DNA of 64,000 bases, from NCBI RefSeq assembly GCF_014207985.1, contig NZ_JACHMI010000001.1, positions 3,145,001 through 3,209,000 of the forward strand, written 5' to 3'. Positions 51,643 through 60,667 of the stretch are shown here, one piece after another. The stretch's first letter is position 1. Every line of letters starts with the position of its first letter. Origin of the DNA: Nonomuraea rubra (GTDB lineage Bacteria > Actinomycetota > Actinomycetes > Streptosporangiales > Streptosporangiaceae). The position numbers and the translations under genes were made by a program. The notes beneath the pieces were generated by a model. The model had not been told where the DNA came from. It ran no database searches and saw nothing but the letters and a program-made list of their open reading frames with translations.

Positions 51643-53990
51643 CGACCAGGCTGTTCGGGGAGGCCGTACAGCGGCGCGAGGACCCCAGGCTGCTCACCGG
51701 GCAGGGCCGCTACCTCGACGACCTGGGCCGCGAGGCGCTGGCCGCGGCGTTCGTGCGCTCGCCGCACGCCCACGCCCGCGTCCGCGACATCGACGTGGCG
51801 GGCGCGCTCGACGTGGAGGGGCTCGTCGCCGTCTACACCTGGGAGGACCTGCCCGAGCGGGTCGGCCGGGCGCTGCCGCTGCTCATCCCGCACCCCGCGC
51901 TCACGCACGGGCGCACCGCCTACCCGCTGGCCAGGGACGTCGTCAGGCACGTCGGCGAGCCGGTGGTCATGGTGGTGGCCACCGACCGGTACGCCGCCGA
52001 GGACGCCTGCGCGCTCATCGAGGTCGACTACGAGCCGCTCAAGCCCGTCGTCGGCATCGAGGAGGCCGTCCAGGGGGCGCAGCTCGTGCACGAGGACGTG
52101 CCGGGGAACGTCGGCGCGCACCTCGTCCAGGAGGTCGCGGACGCCGGCGGGCGCGGCGCCAGGGAGGCCATCGAGACCGCGCCGCACACGCTCGCCTTCA
52201 GGCTCGACATCGAGCGCAGCGCGAGCATGCCGCTGGAGGGCCGCGGCGTGTACGCCCGCTGGGACGGCCGCGACCTGCGCGTCTACTCCAGCACCCAGAC
52301 CTCCACCAGCGTGCGCATGGCCGTGGCCGCCGCGCTCGGCCTGCCGCTGCCGCAGGTCGAGGTGATCGCGCCCGACGTGGGCGGCGGCTTCGGGGTGAAG
52401 ATCGTGCACCCGTGGCCGGAGGAGGTGCTGGTCCCGTGGGCCGCCATGACGCTCGGGCGGGAGATCAAGTGGACCGAGGACCGCAGGGAGCACTTCATCT
52501 CCTCGGCGCACGAACGGGGGCAGGTGCAGTACGTGCGGGTCGGGTTCGACGACGACGGGCGCGTGCTGGGGCTGGACGTGACGATCCTGCACGACCACGG
52601 CGCCTACACCCCGTACGGGATCATCATCCCGATCGTCACCTCGACGCAGTTGCTGGGGCCGTACAAGCCGGGCTCGTACCGGGTGGAGTTCACCGCCGTC
52701 TACACCAACACCGTGCAGGTGACGCCCTACCGGGGGGCGGGGCGGCCCCAGGGCGTGTTCTGCATGGAACGCACGATGGACAAGATCGCCCGGTACCTGG
52801 GCAAGGACCGCACCGAGGTGCGGGCGGCCAACTTCATCGGGCCCGGGGAGTTCCCGTACGACCAGGGGATGACCTTCCAGGACGGGCGGCCGCTGATCTA
52901 CGACAGCGGCGACTACCCCGAGATGCTGCGGATGATCAAGGAGCTGATCGGCTGGGACGACTTCGAACGCCGGCCGGGCCTCGGGATCGGGATCGGGTGC
53001 TACGTCGAGGGCACCGGCGTGGGGCCGTACGAGGGCGGGCACGTGCAGATCACCTCCGACGGCCGCGTCCACGTCTCCACCGGCCTCACCTCGCAGGGGC
53101 AGGGGCACGAGACGGCGTTCGCCCAGATCGCGGCGACCGAGCTGGGCGTGCCCATCGAGCGGGTCAGCGTGGTGACCGGCGACACCCGCAGGTTCGGCTA
53201 CGCGGTCGGCACCTTCGCCTCCAGGGCGGCCGTCGTCAGCGGCAACGCCATCGCGCTGGCGTGCAGGAAGGTGCGCGAGAAGGCGCTGCGGATCGCCGCC
53301 GACGCGCTGGAGGCCAACCCGGACGACCTGGACATCGCCGAGGGCATCGTGCACGTGGCCGGGGCGCCGTCCGCCGCCATCCCGCTGTCCACGGTGGCGG
53401 TGCTGGCCAACCCGCTGCGGTACGCCTTCGACGAGGAGACCGCGAAGGCCACCCAGTTCGCGGGCGCCGCCGCCCCCGACCGGCCGCCCGTCGCCGAGGG
53501 GGAGGAGCCGGGGCTGGAGGGGCGCGGCTACTACTCGCCGATCAGGTCCACGTTCGCGGCCGGCATGCACGCCGCCGTCGTCGAGACCGACCCCGACACC
53601 GCCGAGATCAGGGTCCTGCGCTACGCCGTCGTGCACGACTGCGGGCGGCTGATCAACCCCATGATCGTGGAGGGCCAGATCCACGGCGGGGTGGCCCAGG
53701 GCATCGGCGGCGCGCTGTACGAGCGCATGGTCTACGACCAGCACGGGCAGCTCGTGAACGCCTCCTTCATGGACTTCCTCATGCCGTACGCCACCGAGAT
53801 CCCCCACGTCGAGACCGCTCACCTGGAGACGCCGTCGCCGCTCAACCCCCTGGGCATCAAGGGCGCGGGCGAGGCCGGCGTGATCCCCGTCTCCGCCGTC
53901 ATCGCTTCGGCCGTCGAGGACGCCGAGGGCATCGAGATCAACCGCATGCCGATCTCGCCGTCCGAGCTGTTCGAGCTGCGTATGGGATGA
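51639..53990 (+). CDS. Xanthine dehydrogenase family molybdenum-cofactor subunit
   Basis: 783 aa. Large subunit binding the molybdopterin cofactor: DVGGGFGVKIVHPWPEEVL, PYRGAGRPQGVFCMERTMD, TGLTSQGQGHETAFAQIAA and the catalytic Glu in GIKGAGEAGVIPVSAVI. The active-site loop is YRGAGRPQ, not AYRCSFR, so this is not a form-I CO dehydrogenase. With nucleobase permeases and a PucR regulator next to it, a purine such as hypoxanthine or xanthine is the likely substrate; other N-heterocycles or aldehydes cannot be excluded. No maturation factor (XdhC, Moco genes) is in the window. Confidence 0.92.
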   Translation: MTTRLFGEAVQRREDPRLLTGQGRYLDDLGREALAAAFVRSPHAHARVRDIDVAGALDVEGLVAVYTWEDLPERVGRALPLLIPHPALTHGRTAYPLARDVVRHVGEPVVMVVATDRYAAEDACALIEVDYEPLKPVVGIEEAVQGAQLVHEDVPGNVGAHLVQEVADAGGRGAREAIETAPHTLAFRLDIERSASMPLEGRGVYARWDGRDLRVYSSTQTSTSVRMAVAAALGLPLPQVEVIAPDVGGGFGVKIVHPWPEEVLVPWAAMTLGREIKWTEDRREHFISSAHERGQVQYVRVGFDDDGRVLGLDVTILHDHGAYTPYGIIIPIVTSTQLLGPYKPGSYRVEFTAVYTNTVQVTPYRGAGRPQGVFCMERTMDKIARYLGKDRTEVRAANFIGPGEFPYDQGMTFQDGRPLIYDSGDYPEMLRMIKELIGWDDFERRPGLGIGIGCYVEGTGVGPYEGGHVQITSDGRVHVSTGLTSQGQGHETAFAQIAATELGVPIERVSVVTGDTRRFGYAVGTFASRAAVVSGNAIALACRKVREKALRIAADALEANPDDLDIAEGIVHVAGAPSAAIPLSTVAVLANPLRYAFDEETAKATQFAGAAAPDRPPVAEGEEPGLEGRGYYSPIRSTFAAGMHAAVVETDPDTAEIRVLRYAVVHDCGRLINPMIVEGQIHGGVAQGIGGALYERMVYDQHGQLVNASFMDFLMPYATEIPHVETAHLETPSPLNPLGIKGAGEAGVIPVSAVIASAVEDAEGIEINRMPISPSELFELRMG

Positions 53991-55000
53991 TCTGCGGCAT
54001 GCGTGCCCCCGACTCCGGCCTGACCGCCTTTCCCGCAGTGCCCGGCGACGTCCGGGTCATCGACCTGGCGTGGAACTCGATCACGGAGGTGCCGGAGCGG
54101 GTGGCCGGGCTCGCGGCGCTGGAGGAGCTGCGGCTCGACGGCAACCGCCTGCGCGAGCTGCCCGCCCTGTCCGGGCTCGCCGCGCTGCGCGCGCTGCACC
54201 TCGACGGCAACGAGCTGAGCGCCCTGCCCGGCCTCCCGCCGGGCCTGGAGACCCTCTTCCTGTACGGCAACCGCGTCGCCGCCCTGCCCGACCGGTTGCC
54301 CCCTGCCCTGCGCCACCTGGCGGCCGGTGGCAACGGCCTGAGCGCCGTACCGGACGCGCTGTGGAAGCTGACCGGCCTGGAATCGCTCAACCTGGCAGAG
54401 AACGCCCTCACCGCGATCCCCGCCGCCATCGGCGGCCTGACCCGGCTGCGCATGCTGGACCTCGGGCACAACCGGCTCACCGAGATCCCGCCCGAGCTCG
54501 GCGACCTGCCGCTCACCGACTACCTCTACCTCAGCGACAACGACTTCACCGAGGTGCCCGCCTCGATCGGGCGGCTGGACCGGCTGGCCTACCTCAACCT
54601 GACCGACAACCGGCTGGAGACCCTGCCCGACTCGATCGGCTCCATGGCCTCGCTGGTCGAGCTGCGGCTGTACAACAACCGCCTGGAGCGGCTGCCCGCG
54701 ACGATCGGCCGCCTGCCGCGGCTGCGCGAGCTGCACCTGCAGGGCAACCGGCTGCGCGAGCTACCGGCGACGCTGCCCGCCGGCCTGAGGCAGCTCGACC
54801 TGCGCGACAACCTGCTCCGCGAGCTGCCCGCGACCCTGCCGGCCGGGCTCAGGCAGCTCGACCTGCGCAACAACCGGCTGCGGGAGCTGCCCGCCCGCCT
54901 GCCCGACCTGGACAAGCTCGACCTGAGGTGGAACAAGCTCGACGGCGAGCCCGAGGTGCTGCGCCGCCTGGAGGAGCGAGGCTGCGTCATCCTGCGGTGA
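53987..55000 (+). CDS. Leucine-rich repeat protein
   Basis: About 337 aa built of some 13-14 leucine-rich repeats of about 23 residues or less (for example LEELRLDGNRLRELPALSGL, LRMLDLGHNRLTEIPPELGD, LVELRLYNNRLERLPATIGR). Near the C-terminus, two copies of a unit containing ATLPAGLRQLDLR are almost identical. No signal peptide, membrane segment or enzyme domain. An ATG at 53987 overlaps the stop of the molybdenum subunit (ATGA); ATG 53999 is an in-frame alternative. Probably a cytoplasmic interaction scaffold; the link with the hydroxylase may only be positional. Confidence 0.85.
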   Translation: MICGMRAPDSGLTAFPAVPGDVRVIDLAWNSITEVPERVAGLAALEELRLDGNRLRELPALSGLAALRALHLDGNELSALPGLPPGLETLFLYGNRVAALPDRLPPALRHLAAGGNGLSAVPDALWKLTGLESLNLAENALTAIPAAIGGLTRLRMLDLGHNRLTEIPPELGDLPLTDYLYLSDNDFTEVPASIGRLDRLAYLNLTDNRLETLPDSIGSMASLVELRLYNNRLERLPATIGRLPRLRELHLQGNRLRELPATLPAGLRQLDLRDNLLRELPATLPAGLRQLDLRNNRLRELPARLPDLDKLDLRWNKLDGEPEVLRRLEERGCVILR

Positions 55001-55032
55001 ACCGGGGCGCGCGGCCCTGCGTACCCTCGCAC

Positions 55033-55461
55033 ATGACGACATTTCCACGTCTGGCCACTCTTGCGCTGCTGGCCGGACTGGTCGCCGGCTGCTCCTCAGG
55101 AGGCGGCTGGAGCGACTACGTCGCAGCAGGCAAGTCCCAGCCCGCCACCGCCTCCCCCATGACGGTCGAGCAGATCTCCAAGAAGGTCGGCTGCAAGCCG
55201 AAGATGCAGGTCGACGCCGACGAGGTGCGGACGGCGTACTGCAAGACGCAGGACGGCGAGTTCTTCGTCAACACCTTCAAGACGGAGGAGCTCAAGAACG
55301 AGTGGATGGACCGGGCACCCGAGTACAACCCGCACCTCGTGGGGCCCAAGTGGACCGTGCTGGGGCCGCTGAAGGTGCTGGAGGCGCTGCGGGGACCGCT
55401 CAACGGCGACCTGCACCTGACCGACCACCGGGTCTCGATGACGCCCCAACCGAACTCGTAG
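55033..55461 (+). CDS. Small lipoprotein, copy 1
   Basis: 142 aa. Lipoprotein signal peptide with lipobox LVAGC at about residue 20 (LALLAGLVAGCSSGGG). The mature part has two cysteines (KVGCKPKM, AYCKTQDGEF) that could form a disulfide, and EYNPHLVGPKWTVLGPLKVL. TACCCT five bases before the ATG suggests a leaderless message. The next gene is a paralogue. Family unknown to me. Confidence 0.8.
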   Translation: MTTFPRLATLALLAGLVAGCSSGGGWSDYVAAGKSQPATASPMTVEQISKKVGCKPKMQVDADEVRTAYCKTQDGEFFVNTFKTEELKNEWMDRAPEYNPHLVGPKWTVLGPLKVLEALRGPLNGDLHLTDHRVSMTPQPNS

Positions 55462-55501
55462 GTGTCTGAACTCCCGGAGCGGAGCCTGCGTACCTCCGCA
55501 C

Positions 55502-55921
55502 ATGACGACCATTCCACGTCTGGCCGCCTTCGCGCTGCTGGCCGGGCTGGTCGCCGGGTGCTCCTCCGGGAGCGGCGGCGGCCAGGTCGCGGCAGCCGGA
55601 CAGCAGGCCGGCGCCGCCCCCCTCACGGTCGAGCAGCTCTCCGCCAAGGTGGGCTGCTCCCCGCGCATGCAGGTGAACGCCGCCGAGCTCCGTACGGGGT
55701 ACTGCAAGACCCCGGACGGCGAGTTCTTCGTCACGACGTTCAGGAGCCAGGCGGGCAAGGACGCCTGGATGGACGCCGCACCCGAGTACAACCCGCACCT
55801 GGTGGGACCGCTCTGGACCGTGCTGTCCAGCCGGAAGGTGCTCGACCTGCTCAGGGAGCGGCTCGGCGGCGACCTGCATCTCACCGACCATCGGACGAAG
55901 CGGATGCAGGTCGTCGGCTAG
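55502..55921 (+). CDS. Small lipoprotein, copy 2
   Basis: 139 aa. Same architecture as the upstream copy: lipobox LVAGC, KVGCSPRM, GYCKTPDGEFFVTTF, APEYNPHLVGPLWTVL and GGDLHLTDHR. Tandem duplication is clear. Its TAG overlaps the TAG of the convergent dehydrogenase gene (shared CTAG). Function unknown. Confidence 0.8.
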   Translation: MTTIPRLAAFALLAGLVAGCSSGSGGGQVAAAGQQAGAAPLTVEQLSAKVGCSPRMQVNAAELRTGYCKTPDGEFFVTTFRSQAGKDAWMDAAPEYNPHLVGPLWTVLSSRKVLDLLRERLGGDLHLTDHRTKRMQVVG

Positions 55922-58215
55922 CGGTGGCGCAGCAGCTCGTACTGGGCTCTGATCTCGCCGGAGGTGGCCACCCGGTCCAGGAACAGCAGGCCGTCCATGC
56001 GGCAGTCGCAGGGGTTCTGCTCCCTGGTGTTCTGCGGGTAGCTGCCGCCGATCTTGATGCCGCGGGGGTCGGTCGGTGAGGTGAGGTCGGGCTCGGGGGC
56101 GCCCGCCACGCCCCAGGGGTCGCCGGTGACCGTGTAGGAGCCGTCCAGCGGGCGGCCGTTGCGGTAGAGGCGCATCGCGCCGGTGTCGAAGTCGAACGTG
56201 GCGGCGAGGAAGACCCACTGGTCCCGGGGCAGGACGCGCTGCCAGGAGAGGTCCGCGGCGAAGGTCTGGGAGGCGGACCCGTCCACCCTCCTGGCCAGCG
56301 CCACCACCTTCAGCTCGCCGTTCACCGTGATCAGCTCCAGCAGGGCCCGCACGTCGTGCCCCTGGGAGTTGCCGCTGAGCACGCCCGCCAGGCCGATCGC
56401 GTTGAAACGGTCGGCGGGGTCCGGGGTGTTCGAGTTGAGTGCCGGGCCGTCGGACCGGAGCTTGAACCAGCCCATGACGGTGGTGCCCGCGACCGCGTTG
56501 AGGGAGCGCAGGGTGGGCACGCCGGACTCGGCGTACACGCCGGCCTTCCAGTCGTCGTTGCCCGCCGCGGCGGGCTCCACCTGGCGGGTCTGGAGCGCGT
56601 GCGCGCTGCCCCGGTACGCGCTGTCCTCGACGCGCATCGCGGCGCCGCCGTTGACCAGCGCGAGGGCTGTGCCGGACAGGCCCTGGTCCTGCTCGCGGGC
56701 CGGGTCGCCGGGCAGCGGGTGCTCGAAGTCGTACGCGGCCACCAGGTCGCGCCGCAGCGACGGCAGCACGCCCGCCGGGGCGTAGGCGGCCCGCGTGACC
56801 TTCCAGATCTTGCCCGCGGCCTTGGACAGCACGTACAGCTCGCCCCTGCCGTCCTGGCCGAAGCGCAGGTCCACGCGGGTGTCGCCGGCCAGGTCCCGCA
56901 TCGTCACCACGTTCCCGGCGGCGTCCGCCAGGCGCGGCTGGTAGATCGTGGCCCGGCCCAGCCCCTCGCGCAGGTGGGCGGCGACGGAGTAGAAGACCTG
57001 GCCGTCCACGATGTCGCCGAACAGGTACGTCCCGGACAGCAGCGGCAGCCGGTCGCCGCGGTAGACGAAGCCGCCCGCGATCGCGTGGCCGCTGTCGGCG
57101 GTGCAGGGGTGGCCGGGCGGCGGGTCGTGGTCGTAGGCGGCCACCGGGTAGGTGTAGCCAAACCGGGCGTCGTCGTCCGGCAGCGTGTAGAGGTGGCAGC
57201 GGTCGGCCTTGTCGAACACGAAGGAGCCTTCGCGCTCGCTCCAGCCCAGGTTGTCGCCGGGGCCGACGTCGTAGACGGCCTCGATGGCGTGCTCGCCGAT
57301 GTGGCCGAGCAGGATGCGGTCGCCGTCCCAGCTGAAGCGGTGGGGGTCGCGCATGCCGTACGCGTAGATCTCGCCGAGCTTGCCCTCCTGGCCGAAGAAG
57401 GGGTTCGCGGGCGGGATGTCGTACTTGCGGCCGTCCGTGCCGGTCGGGTCGATTCTGAGGATCTTGCCCTGGGGGATGGCCAGGTTCTGCGGGTCGTCGC
57501 TGGAGGCGCCCCTGCCGCCGTCGCCCGCCGCGATGTAGAGCAGGCCGTAGTCGGCGTCGCCCGGGCGGGCGCCGGGGTTGAAGTCGATCTGCTGGATGCC
57601 GTGGATCTGGCCGGAGAAGCCGAGCCTGAGCACCTCCCTGCGCGTGCCGGAGAACACGGCGGCGCGCGGGTCGGCGGCCGTCCACTCGGTGATCACGCCG
57701 TGGAACCTGGTGCCGGGCTGGGGCGGCAGGTCGGGGGTCTTCGTGGTGAGCGCGGCGCCCCACTCGGTGTGGACCGTGTAGAACCTGCCGTTCTCACCGA
57801 ACTCCGGGTGGAAGGCGGCGAAGCCGAAGCCGCTGCCCAGGCCGCGCCCGGAGACGAAGTCGGGGGCGAACGCGGCGGCCACGTCCAGGTACTCCCTCGG
57901 CTGCCGGTCCCTGCCGAGCAGGTACAGCTTGCCGTTGAGGTCGTTGACGTACAGGCGGCGGGAGCCGTCGGGCAGCTCGCCCAGGTAGTTGATCCTGGCG
58001 TGGCGGATCAGCCGCGGGTCGTTGCTCGGGGGCGGGATCGGCTCGCTCTTCGGGACGGAGGCGAACTCCTCCAGGGTGAGGGTGAGCGGCGAGGCGATCG
58101 GCTTCTCGGGGATCGGGTCGTCGACGGGCACCGGCTGGGCCAGCGCGGGTGACGGGGGCGTGCAGAGCGCGGCGATCAGGAGGAGGGCGGTGGCGAGGGT
58201 GCGAAAGGCTGACAT
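55918..58215 (-). CDS. Secreted PQQ-type sugar dehydrogenase with LamG-like C-terminus
   Basis: 765 aa. Signal peptide 1-26 (LATALLLIAALCTPPSPALA). Residues about 50-470 are a glucose/sorbosone dehydrogenase beta-propeller: GFAAFHPEFGENGRFYTVHT, LLYIAAGDGGRGASSDDPQN, GKILRIDPTGTDG and YGMRDPHRFSWDGDRILLGH. Residues about 500-765 look like a concanavalin/LamG module (VMGWFKLRSDGP, WVFLAATFDFDTGAMRLYRN). PQQ-dependent oxidation of a sugar or related polyol at the cell surface is expected. ATG 58215 has GGGAGGA upstream. A LacI operator lies 32 bp upstream. Confidence 0.9.
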   Translation of the reverse strand: MSAFRTLATALLLIAALCTPPSPALAQPVPVDDPIPEKPIASPLTLTLEEFASVPKSEPIPPPSNDPRLIRHARINYLGELPDGSRRLYVNDLNGKLYLLGRDRQPREYLDVAAAFAPDFVSGRGLGSGFGFAAFHPEFGENGRFYTVHTEWGAALTTKTPDLPPQPGTRFHGVITEWTAADPRAAVFSGTRREVLRLGFSGQIHGIQQIDFNPGARPGDADYGLLYIAAGDGGRGASSDDPQNLAIPQGKILRIDPTGTDGRKYDIPPANPFFGQEGKLGEIYAYGMRDPHRFSWDGDRILLGHIGEHAIEAVYDVGPGDNLGWSEREGSFVFDKADRCHLYTLPDDDARFGYTYPVAAYDHDPPPGHPCTADSGHAIAGGFVYRGDRLPLLSGTYLFGDIVDGQVFYSVAAHLREGLGRATIYQPRLADAAGNVVTMRDLAGDTRVDLRFGQDGRGELYVLSKAAGKIWKVTRAAYAPAGVLPSLRRDLVAAYDFEHPLPGDPAREQDQGLSGTALALVNGGAAMRVEDSAYRGSAHALQTRQVEPAAAGNDDWKAGVYAESGVPTLRSLNAVAGTTVMGWFKLRSDGPALNSNTPDPADRFNAIGLAGVLSGNSQGHDVRALLELITVNGELKVVALARRVDGSASQTFAADLSWQRVLPRDQWVFLAATFDFDTGAMRLYRNGRPLDGSYTVTGDPWGVAGAPEPDLTSPTDPRGIKIGGSYPQNTREQNPCDCRMDGLLFLDRVATSGEIRAQYELLRHR

Positions 58216-58246
58216 GGGGGGTCCTCCCGCGGCGCCCCGGAGGGCG

Positions 58247-58258
58247 GAAAGCGCTTTC
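58247..58258. promoter_or_regulatory. LacI-type operator upstream of dehydrogenase gene
   Basis: GAAAGCGCTTTC, a perfect 12-bp palindrome of LacI/CcpA type, between the LacI stop and the dehydrogenase start. Confidence 0.8.
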
Positions 58259-58288
58259 GGGACTTTCGGATCGTAACCCGGCACAAGG

Positions 58289-59335
58289 TCATGTCAAGGG
58301 GGGCGGCGGGGCGGTGGAGGCGCGGACCACCAGCTCGTGCCGGGTGCGGCGCCGGCGCGGCCGGGACGCCGGCGGCCTGAGCACCAGCTCCAGCGCCTGC
58401 TTGCCCATCCCCACCATCGGCAGCCGCACCGTGGTCAGCGCCGGGTACACGTCCCGCGCCACCGGCACGTCGTCGAACCCGGCCACCGAGATCTCGTCCG
58501 GCACCCGCCGTCCGTGGTTGAGCAGCCACGACAGCGCCCCCACCGCCATCGGGTCGTTCAGCGCGACCACCGCCGTCAGGCCGGGATGCGCCCGCACCAG
58601 CCGCGCGGTGGCGGCCGCGCCGCCCTCCCGGGTGAAGTCGCCGTGCACGACCGGCACCGCGCCCCAGTCGAGCCCGGCCGCGCCGAACGCCGCCCGCAGC
58701 CCCGCCAGCCGGTCCTCCACCGTGGTCAGGTTGGCGGGCCCGCCGAGCACCCCCAGGCGGCGGTGGCCCAGGTCGAGCAGGTGCCGCATGAGCGTGGCGC
58801 CGCCGGCGGCGTTGTCGGGCAGCACCGCGTCCACCGGCAGGTGGTGGCGGCCGATCACCGCGACCCGGCCGCCCGCCGCGGTGAACGAGCGCAGCTCGGC
58901 CGCGATGTCGGTCTCCGTGCCGGCCTCGACGTAGCCGGACCCGGCCAGCACGATCGAGGTCACCCGGTGCGCGCGCAGGGCGCGGATGCGGGCCAGCTCC
59001 GCCCGCGGGTCACGCTCGGTCTGGCTGATCAGCGCCAGGTAGCCGCGGCTGTCGGTCTCGCGCAGCACGCCCCTGGCGATCTCGCCGAAGTACGGGTCGC
59101 CCACGTCGTGCACGATCAGCCCCACCATGGAGGCCTGCCCGCCGGCCAGCGCCCGCGCGTGGCTGTTGGGCACGTACCCGACCTGGGTGGCGATCGCCTG
59201 GACGTGCGCCGCGACCTCGGCGCTCACCCCCGCGCCGCCGTTCATCGCCCGCGAGGCCGTCGCCAGCGAGACCCCGGCGGCCTGGGCGACGTCGATCAAC
59301 CGGGGCGGGGAGGTCGGGGAAGGTCGCTTCGCCAT
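58289..59335 (-). CDS. LacI-family transcriptional regulator
   Basis: 348 aa. N-terminal LacI HTH (LIDVAQAAGVSLATASRAMN, residues 13-32) and hinge helix (NSHARALAGG), then a periplasmic-binding-type sugar sensor domain (VGLIVHDVGDPYFGEIARGV). Palindromes of the expected type lie in front of the dehydrogenase and of the ABC transporter, so it most likely represses both. ATG 59335; the frame is open far upstream but without homology. Confidence 0.94.
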   Translation of the reverse strand: MAKRPSPTSPPRLIDVAQAAGVSLATASRAMNGGAGVSAEVAAHVQAIATQVGYVPNSHARALAGGQASMVGLIVHDVGDPYFGEIARGVLRETDSRGYLALISQTERDPRAELARIRALRAHRVTSIVLAGSGYVEAGTETDIAAELRSFTAAGGRVAVIGRHHLPVDAVLPDNAAGGATLMRHLLDLGHRRLGVLGGPANLTTVEDRLAGLRAAFGAAGLDWGAVPVVHGDFTREGGAAATARLVRAHPGLTAVVALNDPMAVGALSWLLNHGRRVPDEISVAGFDDVPVARDVYPALTTVRLPMVGMGKQALELVLRPPASRPRRRRTRHELVVRASTAPPPPLT

Positions 59336-59383
59336 GTGGTGCGGACCCCCTTGTCCGGGGCGGAATCCCGTGTAATCGTAACC

Positions 59384-59407
59384 GAAAGCGCTTCCGAAAG
59401 CGCTTTC
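59384..59407. promoter_or_regulatory. Two adjacent LacI-type operators before the ABC transporter
   Basis: GAAAGCGCTTCC (59384-59395) and GAAAGCGCTTTC (59396-59407) lie side by side in the divergent region between lacI and the transporter operon, 31 bp before the substrate-binding protein start. The second matches the operator at 58247 exactly. Confidence 0.82.
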
Positions 59408-59437
59408 GCTCCGCCTCTTCTGACGGGGGTCTCCTCG

Positions 59438-60667
59438 ATGGCAAGAGTCCGCACGACCCTGACGATCATCTCCATCTGCGCATTGGCCCTCACCGCGTGC
59501 GCGAAGACCGACGAACCCGGCGCGGCACAGTCGCCGGGACAGCAGCAGGGGCCGGTCAAGATCGGCATCTCGCTCCCGCTCACCGGCGACTTCTCCGAGC
59601 CGGGCAAGGGCATCCAGGAGGGGTACCAGGTCTGGGCGGACCAGGTGAACGCCAGGGGCGGCCTGCTCGGCAGGAAGGTCGAGCTGATCTTCCGCGACGA
59701 CGCCTCCGATCCCAACCGGGTCAGCTCCGACTACGAGTCCCTCATCACGCAGGACAAGGTCAACCTGGTCTTCGGGCCGTTCTCCTCGCGCCTGGTGATC
59801 CCCGCGGCCAAGGTCGCCGAGTCGTACGGCATGCTCTTCGTCGAGCCGGCCGGAGCCGCGGCCGAGGTGTTCGAGCAGGGCTTCACCCGGCTGTTCTACG
59901 CGGCGCCCGCGATCGCGAGCGACCACTACAACTACCTGGCCGACTACATCCTGAAGCTGCCGGCGGACCAGAGGCCGAAGACGGCGGCGTACGCCAGCCT
60001 GGACGACCCGTTCGCCCAGGGCACCGCGTACGGCCTGCGCGACAAGCTGGCCGCGGCCGGCGTCAAGACCGTGGTGGACGAGGTGTACCCGCCGGAGACC
60101 ACCGACTTCGCCCCCATCGCCGCCAAGATCGCCGCCGCCAAGCCGGACCTGGTGGTGGGCGGCACGCAGTTCGAGGACTCGGTCGGCCTGGTGCGCGCGC
60201 TGCAGGAGCTGAAGGTGCAGCCCAAGCTGGCGGCGTTCTCGACGGGGCCGACGCTGGCGGAGTTCCCCGCCGCGGTGAAGGGGGCGGCCGAGCACATCCT
60301 GTCGCCGGTCGGCTGGTCCTCCACCGCGACGTTCACCGGCAACCAGGAGATGGTCAAGCGCTACAAGGAGCTGTTCGGCGGCGAGGCCAACGAGGACGCG
60401 GCCAACGGCTACACCGTCGGCCAGATCGTCGAGGCCGCCGTGAACGCCGTCAAATGCGTCGATCCCACCAAGGAGTGCCAGGACAAGCTGACCCAGCACA
60501 TCAGGCAGGGCACGTTCGACACCGTCGTCGGGCCGCTGTCCTTCGACGACAAGGGCAGGCCGGAGCAGGCGCACATGATCCAGCAGTACGTCAACGGCAA
60601 GGTCGAGATCGTCCTCCCCGAGCAGGCCAAGACCGCCTCCATCGTGTACCCGAAGCAGGAATGGTGA
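59438..60667 (+). CDS. ABC transporter substrate-binding lipoprotein (branched-chain amino acid type)
   Basis: 409 aa. Lipoprotein signal with lipobox LTAC (residue about 21). Type-I periplasmic-binding fold of the HAAT/LivJ group: VKIGISLPLTGDFSEPGKGI, LLGRKVELIFRDDASDPNRV and DGYTVGQ-like ANGYTVGQIVEA. These proteins bind amino acids, amides, urea or aromatic acids; this one could have an unusual ligand because it is under LacI control. First gene of a five-gene operon; ends inside the next gene's start (7-bp overlap). Confidence 0.92.
   Translation: MARVRTTLTIISICALALTACAKTDEPGAAQSPGQQQGPVKIGISLPLTGDFSEPGKGIQEGYQVWADQVNARGGLLGRKVELIFRDDASDPNRVSSDYESLITQDKVNLVFGPFSSRLVIPAAKVAESYGMLFVEPAGAAAEVFEQGFTRLFYAAPAIASDHYNYLADYILKLPADQRPKTAAYASLDDPFAQGTAYGLRDKLAAAGVKTVVDEVYPPETTDFAPIAAKIAAAKPDLVVGGTQFEDSVGLVRALQELKVQPKLAAFSTGPTLAEFPAAVKGAAEHILSPVGWSSTATFTGNQEMVKRYKELFGGEANEDAANGYTVGQIVEAAVNAVKCVDPTKECQDKLTQHIRQGTFDTVVGPLSFDDKGRPEQAHMIQQYVNGKVEIVLPEQAKTASIVYPKQEW

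Noticed and set aside
51639..53990. CO dehydrogenase large subunit (CoxL form I)
   Set aside because: The AYRCSFR active-site motif is missing; the loop reads YRGAGRPQ and the neighbours are nucleobase genes.
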